A DNA stretch of 64,000 nucleotides. It comes from Candidatus Saccharimonadota bacterium (GTDB lineage: Bacteria; Patescibacteriota; Saccharimonadia; Saccharimonadales; Saccharimonadaceae). The stretch spans positions 60,411 through 124,410 of the forward strand of contig JAFUBM010000013.1 in assembly GCA_017460225.1 (NCBI GenBank). Direction: 5' to 3'. Under the pieces are notes generated by a model. It saw only the letters and a program-made list of their open reading frames with translations, made no database searches and was not told the DNA's origin. This document shows positions 60,166-64,000 of this stretch, piece by piece; position 1 is the stretch's first letter, and every line of letters begins with the position of its first letter. The position numbers were made by a program, and so were the translations under genes.

Positions 60166-61022
60166 TTAGCCTTGGAGCTTGAGGGTGTCGACTATGTCGG
60201 TGATGAGTTTGAGGTCGGTTTTGATTTTGGCAAACTCTTTGGCTTCGTCGAGGCGTTTGAACGGAGCGGGCGGCTCAAGAGAATCTTTGCCGTCCTGGAT
60301 GGCGACATGGAGGAGGTTGCCGGAGAAGCCGAGAAAAACGCGCTTTTTGTGCGCCTCGGCGAGGCGCTCGGCGCGGTCGAGAAAAGCGGGGTCGAGAAGG
60401 TAGAACGCCTCGAAACCGTCTTCGGCATAGGTCTTGAACAGTTTGTCAAACATTGGCGATTCGAGGGAGACGCGGCTAAACTTCCGGCCGTCCTTTTGGT
60501 GGCGAAGCCTGGCCGCATGGAAACCTTTGCCAACGACAGCAAGACGGAAGCCAAACTTTTTCTTGAACTCAAAAATCAAGTAGCGCCCGCGGAAGACGGT
60601 GGACTCGGAAGTGTGGCCTTCGCTGTCGGTGTGTTCTTCGGTAATGTGGACGTCGGCTTGGGCAAAGTCGACATCTTTGTAGGTGCCGGTAATGAGGTCG
60701 TTGGAGCGATAGTGGTCGCCGGTGTTGATCATGCCGGTCTCGGAGACTCGGTGGAGCGGCAAGCCGGAGGCGGAATGGTGGAAGCTGGAAAAAGTTTCCG
60801 AGAGAGCTTTGGTGACAAAATACTCGCGATAGGCCGCTTGGTAACGTTCGCGCTCTTTGCGGGGGATGAATAGATAACAAATGATAAAAACGATGAGATA
60901 GACCGGGAAGAGGAACAGCAGAAACGGCAGAGAGACGAGCGCGGCAGCGCAAGAGAGGCCGATAATCCAAGAAGCTTTTTGGCATAGGCGCGGCGGATAG
61001 ACTCGAACTTTTGGTAGTTCAT
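60166..61022 (-). pseudogene. DUF3137-like membrane protein, frame broken by one base
   Basis: The first 14 codons (MNYQKFESIRRAYA) and the rest of the protein lie in different frames. Adding one A to the run of five A at 60980-60976 joins them into a single protein of about 285 residues: a membrane hairpin (WIIGLSCAAALVSLPFLLFL and VYLIVFIICYLF), the linker RKERERYQAAYREYF, then the cytoplasmic DUF3137 domain (FHHSASGLPLHRVSETG, DFAQADVHITEEH, FEFKKKFGFRLAVVGKGF). The intact 3' frame from TTG 60762 could still make about 198 residues. It could be a pseudogene, a sequencing error in a homopolymer, or slippage. Confidence 0.75.
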
Positions 61023-61031
61023 GAGAAGCGG

Positions 61032-61769
61032 CTACATCTTTCCGAGTTTACCAGCGAGGTCGGAGGGGAGGAGGACAACGGTCTTTTGGGACGGGTCGGT
61101 GGAAATCTTTTCGAGAGTCTGGAGAGTACGGATGTTGAGCCCGCCGGGGGTCTTGGCCAGGAGCTCGGCGGCTTCAGAGACGGCTTTGGCGGCAGCCTTC
61201 TCGCCGTCGGCGGAGATGACAGCAGCGCGGCGCTCGCGCTCGGCTTCGGCTTGTTTGGCCATGGCGCGCTTCATGTCAGAGGGGAGCTCGATGTTTTGGA
61301 GTTTGACTGATTCGATATCAATGCCCCATTTGTCGGTTTGGACGTCGACAATCTCGCGGATTTTCTCGGAGATTTCTTCGCGCTTGCTTAGAATCTCGTC
61401 GAGCTCAAAGTTGCCGGTGATGTCGCGCAGGGCGGTTTGGGCAAAAGTGGAGGTAGCGTAGCGAAAGTCGGTAGTCTCAAGGACGGCTTTTTGCGGGTTG
61501 ATGACCTTGGCGTAGACAACGGCGTCGACGTTGACGGTGACGTTGTCTTTAGTAATAACCTCTTGTTTGGGGATGTCCATCGGACGGGTACGGACGTCGA
61601 CCTTAGTGACTTTGTCGAAGAACGGGTTGACAACGTTCAGACCGGGGCTCAAGGTGCGCTTGTATTTGCCGAGGCGCAGGACGACGCCGCGTTCGTATTG
61701 GTTGATAATGCGCAAGCCCTTGATGACGATGACGAGGGCAACGATGACAAGAAAGGCTAAAACCTCCAT
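61032..61769 (-). CDS. SPFH/Band 7 protein (slipin)
   Basis: 245 residues. One N-terminal hydrophobic segment (about 4-20), then the SPFH domain: NQYERGVVLRLGKYKRTLSPGLNVVNPF, TKVDVRTRPMDIPKQEVITKDNVTV, and the coiled region SDMKRAMAKQAEAERERRA. Scaffold of membrane microdomains, often with a protease partner. AAGGAGAG before the ATG, TATAAC about 14 bases upstream. Its stop lies nine bases upstream of the DUF3137 start, so the two are probably co-transcribed. Confidence 0.93.
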   Translation of the reverse strand: MEVLAFLVIVALVIVIKGLRIINQYERGVVLRLGKYKRTLSPGLNVVNPFFDKVTKVDVRTRPMDIPKQEVITKDNVTVNVDAVVYAKVINPQKAVLETTDFRYATSTFAQTALRDITGNFELDEILSKREEISEKIREIVDVQTDKWGIDIESVKLQNIELPSDMKRAMAKQAEAERERRAAVISADGEKAAAKAVSEAAELLAKTPGGLNIRTLQTLEKISTDPSQKTVVLLPSDLAGKLGKM

Positions 61770-61836
61770 AAACTCTCCTTATGTTATAAGAAAATGGTAG
61801 CACAAAAGGGCGGGAAGTGGCAAGAGGGTAAGCAAA

Positions 61837-62061
61837 TTAGCCCGGGAGCTCGATGAGCTTGCGGCGGGAAGCGGCGCCGGATTTGATGCGGAGAGAGGTT
61901 TTGGGGACGGAAAAATGGTCGGCAAGAAGTTTTAGCAGAGCAGCGTTAGCCTCGCCGTCGTGAGGCTTTTCGCGAAGATAGACGGTCAGCGAGCCGTCGG
62001 GATTTTCTGTGACGAGCGGGCCCTTTTTTGAGCCGGGTTTGATAGTAACAGAAATTAACAT
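61837..62061 (-). CDS. DUF167 (YggU-like) protein
   Basis: 74 residues. Pattern VTIKPGSKKGPLV, REKPHDGEANAALLKLLADHF, then SVPKTSLRIKSGAASRRKLIEL is the DUF167 family, a small alpha/beta fold of unknown function. TATAAT (62075-62070) eight bases before the ATG. Confidence 0.88.
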   Translation of the reverse strand: MLISVTIKPGSKKGPLVTENPDGSLTVYLREKPHDGEANAALLKLLADHFSVPKTSLRIKSGAASRRKLIELPG

Positions 62062-62087
62062 ATAAAGTTATTATAACAGATAGGGCA

Positions 62088-62972
62088 TTACTTGGATGGA
62101 TTTTCTGATGTGTTGGCGCTAAGTTTGGCACTGGTTTCTGTTGTCCTTAATACGGTATGATTTAGATCTAACGCGGTTTTAGATGTTACTACTGGCTCGG
62201 CAATTTCTTTCTCTAGGGCTTCCCTGGCGAGTTTGGCGACTCCGCCACCGCGCCTAGTGGTTTTCTTATTTTCTTCAAAGCCTTTTGGGTTTTCTTTGTG
62301 AGCAATATCTTTAGTGGCGGTCTCGGCAAGCATATTGAGGATAAGCTCTGTCGTGGACATATTGTCTCGGAGGCTTTCCTTTTTTAGCCCCTTGAAGTTT
62401 TTATATTCCCTCGTGGTCATTCCGGACCAAGTTTTGGTTAATTCGTCCGTCAGAAGAGCATATTCCTTACCGGATTTTATGCCAGCGGCGCGCCATTCGT
62501 CGGTCAAATCTTTACGAGCAGATATAGACTCTAGGCGTTGGTTAATCCATTCCTTGGTGTAGCCTCTACGTTCGTATGTCCGGACTAAGCGCTCGGCGAT
62601 TTTTTCTGGATCAATGGTTTCCTCGATTCGATCTTTGCCGACCTCTGCTAGCCAAAGTTTAATCGGCTCAGCTTTTTTAGAAGGAATAGATTGAATGATG
62701 CGCAAAAGTTGTTCAGTGGTAGCAACATCAGTCAGATATTTTTTGCCATCCGCGGATTCTAGTTTCAGTTGTACGATATTTTCGTACAACTCGCTACCTT
62801 CGGACTTCATCTTACGCTTTAAGTCGCTCCAATACCGTCGCGGATTCTCTGCTCCGGTTAAAGCTCCGCAAATATCAACGACAGAAAAATACCATTCTTC
62901 TGTCTTTTCATCCCAAACGGAACGAATGGGGCTATTCTCGAAAAATTGGACTTTGTTAGGATTTTTTGTCAT
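62088..62972 (-). CDS. BRO-N domain protein (phage antirepressor / DinD-like)
   Basis: 294 residues. N-terminal BRO-N domain (RSVWDEKTEEWYFSVVDICG, RRYWSDLKRKMKSEGSELYE), then SKKAEPIKLWLAEVGKDRIEE and YERRGYTKEWINQRLESI, typical of chromosomal BRO/DinD proteins. A Ser/Thr-rich tail follows. Lower GC than neighbours; likely acquired. Has GAGGAA before the ATG. A perfect 10-5-10 inverted repeat lies in its 5' part. Possible DNA-damage-related regulator; unproven. Confidence 0.85.
   Translation of the reverse strand: MTKNPNKVQFFENSPIRSVWDEKTEEWYFSVVDICGALTGAENPRRYWSDLKRKMKSEGSELYENIVQLKLESADGKKYLTDVATTEQLLRIIQSIPSKKAEPIKLWLAEVGKDRIEETIDPEKIAERLVRTYERRGYTKEWINQRLESISARKDLTDEWRAAGIKSGKEYALLTDELTKTWSGMTTREYKNFKGLKKESLRDNMSTTELILNMLAETATKDIAHKENPKGFEENKKTTRRGGGVAKLAREALEKEIAEPVVTSKTALDLNHTVLRTTETSAKLSANTSENPSK
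62767..62791. repeat. Perfect inverted repeat in the BRO gene
   Basis: AGTTGTACGA-N5-TCGTACAACT. The outer GTTGTA/TACAAC resembles the palindrome seen in trxB, comEC and the phosphoketolase gene but has a longer centre. Confidence 0.7.
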
Positions 62973-63057
62973 TTAAGTATTCCTCACTTTGGTTAATGTT
63001 CTTGATTAAAGGATAACACATCTATCGCGCTTGTGCAAGATGTGGTAAAATAAGCTT

Positions 63058-63498
63058 ATGGAAAGAAAAGGTTCGAGCTTTGACATGCCGCTGTGGGAAA
63101 ACGAGGGTGAGGCGCTTGAGCCGGTGAGTCTTAACCGAGAGCGTTCGGCTAACGTGGGGCGGATTGTGGCAAAAACTGAGAGGAAAGAAAGTGAACCGAA
63201 GCCAAACCGCATGGCCGAGGCGCTGCGGGGGCAACGTGAGAGGTTGCGCAACCTCTCCGACCAAGATTTGGCGCGAGGGGTGGGGGCAGCTTTTGGCGCG
63301 GCGATGATTGGTGCAATTACGGCGCCGGCGCATCCGATCATCGGCGCGGGAGTGCTGGCGGTAGCGGGGGCGAAGGCAGGCGAGAAGATGTACAAGAAGC
63401 TTGAGGAGGAATACCAACGAGGACAGGAGCGAGAACGGGCGCAACGCTACCGCGAACTTGGAGATTATGCCCGGGCGTTTGAGAATAACGCGAGATAG
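63058..63498 (+). CDS. Hypothetical protein with central Gly/Ala-rich hydrophobic segment
   Basis: 146 residues. A charged N-terminal half, a glycine-zipper-like hydrophobic stretch (about 80-110, GVGAAFGAAMIGAITAPAHP then GAGVLAVAGAKAG) and a charged coiled C-terminus (KLEEEYQRGQERERAQRYRE). No family recognised; might form or insert in membranes. TAAAAT (63046-63051) six bases before the ATG. It converges on the rRNA operon. Confidence 0.72.
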   Translation: MERKGSSFDMPLWENEGEALEPVSLNRERSANVGRIVAKTERKESEPKPNRMAEALRGQRERLRNLSDQDLARGVGAAFGAAMIGAITAPAHPIIGAGVLAVAGAKAGEKMYKKLEEEYQRGQERERAQRYRELGDYARAFENNAR

Positions 63499-63523
63499 AA
63501 AAAGCCACCCGTGAGGGTGGCTT
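63497..63523 (-). terminator. rRNA operon terminator
   Basis: Stem AAGCCACCC-N4-GGGTGGCTT followed by TTTTTC on the minus strand, about ten bases downstream of 5S rRNA. Confidence 0.85.
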
Positions 63524-63532
63524 AATCATAAA

Positions 63533-63637
63533 TTGGCGTCTTGCTAGTTTCCCGCAGAGCAGTATAATCGCCCCTACCAGGCTTGACTTCTGTGTTCGGG
63601 ATGAGAACAGGTATTTCCCTGGCGGTATGGACACCAA
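63533..63637 (-). rRNA. rrf: 5S ribosomal RNA
   Basis: 5' TTGGTGTC pairs with 3' GACGCCAA (helix I). The conserved core is present: CATACC..., CCTGTTCTCATCCCGAACAC and AGAAGTCAAGC (loop B/C). At about 105 nt it is shorter than the usual 115-120. Confidence 0.9.
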
Positions 63638-63732
63638 GCTTAACGTTCCGGGGAGCGCTAGGCTTGATGTGCAAGACATTGTAATTGACTTCGGTGTCGA
63701 GCACCGATTGCTAGACTAAGTGCAATGCAGAA

Positions 63733-64000
63733 AAAGGCGATGGACCGATTAGTACGCTTCGACTCCACACGTTACCGTGCTTCCATCTTGCGCCTATCAA
63801 CCAGATCTTCTCTCTGGGGTCTCATAGGGAATCCTTATCTTGGAGTGGGCTTCGCGCTTAATATGCTTTCAGCGCTTATCTCTTCCGAACATAGCTACTC
63901 GGCAATGCAGCAGGTGGCCACAACCGATACACTAGAGATTCGTCCATCCTGGTCCTCTCGTACTAGGGACAGATCTCCTCAAGATTCCTAACGATCATGC
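63733..64000 (-). rRNA. rrl: 23S ribosomal RNA, 3' part (cut by window edge)
   Basis: Reading the minus strand: the sarcin-ricin loop AGTACGAGAGGACC, then GGAATCTTGAGGAGATCTGTC, and near the end GCGTACTAATCGGTCCATCG, all universal 23S sequences. The exact 3' end (about 63733) is estimated. No intron in the visible part. Confidence 0.93.

Overview
The window is a compact bacterial chromosome segment of about 53% GC by eye, with short intergenic gaps, strand-switching short operons and several overlapping convergent tails. The best fit is a Candidate Phyla Radiation organism, most likely Saccharibacteria (TM7). The evidence is a fermentative epibiont-like gene set (agmatine deiminase pathway, phosphoketolase, type IV pilins, ComEC, a shortened NusA) together with normal use of TGA as a stop (30526-30528 and 44000-44002), which argues against the code-25 Gracilibacteria and Absconditabacteria. 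The lineage is inferred from gene content, not from a database match. I see no CRISPR array, insertion sequence, integrase or prophage block.

Layout. 1-820: 5' part of phosphoglycerate mutase (gpmI). 848-3694: giant pilin-like surface protein with InlB-type repeats. 3755-9551: an agmatine deiminase (AgDI) gene set (agmatine deiminase, APC antiporter, putrescine carbamoyltransferase, carbamate kinase) downstream of pgi. 9575-13000: membrane protein, tRNA-Leu, ORF6N-PLD protein and a beta-helix surface protein. 13032-16372: RNase J and NusA. 16484-19996: ABC exporter, cation/proton antiporter and a small protein. 20012-26353: DUF3592 protein, tRNA-Gly, tRNA-His, trxB, a helicase, tpiA, a HAD phosphatase, a second pilin and tRNA-Ser. 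26383-34249: aspS, an unexplained hairpin-rich gap, and an ABC exporter/DsbA/beta-propeller group. 34328-42278: 29-residue ORF, murJ, ftsH, comEC, rimK, rimB-like protease, tyrS. 42296-49733: YgjV-like protein, two-gene phosphoketolase, PIN-TRAM protein, PBP1A, grpE and hrcA with a CIRCE operator. 49893-57486: secreted Cys/Pro protein, NMP-kinase-like protein, lepA, tilS, PRC-barrel protein, recX, NUDIX, recA and a 31-residue upstream ORF. 57593-62972: FISUMP surface protein with a long structured leader, a frameshifted DUF3137 gene, slipin, DUF167 and BRO proteins. 63058-64000: small protein, then 5S and the 3' part of 23S rRNA on the minus strand.

Genes that work together. AgDI would make ATP from agmatine and export putrescine. 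Pgi, Tpi, Gpm and phosphoketolase serve sugar fermentation. The pilins and ComEC fit attachment and DNA uptake. MurJ and PBP1A build the wall. RimK and the RimB-like protease look like a pair that adds and trims a C-terminal tail on a ribosomal protein.

Three signals stand out beyond gene content. (1) About half of the genes have a TATAAT-like -10 element ending exactly 6-8 bases before the start codon, which predicts leaderless mRNAs, while operon-internal genes have Shine-Dalgarno sites. (2) Perfect palindromes TGTTGTAA-N3-TTACAACA occur inside three unrelated genes, in the same codon phase and using A/T-rich codons. (3) A leader of about 240 bases folding into a long nested hairpin precedes the FISUMP surface protein.
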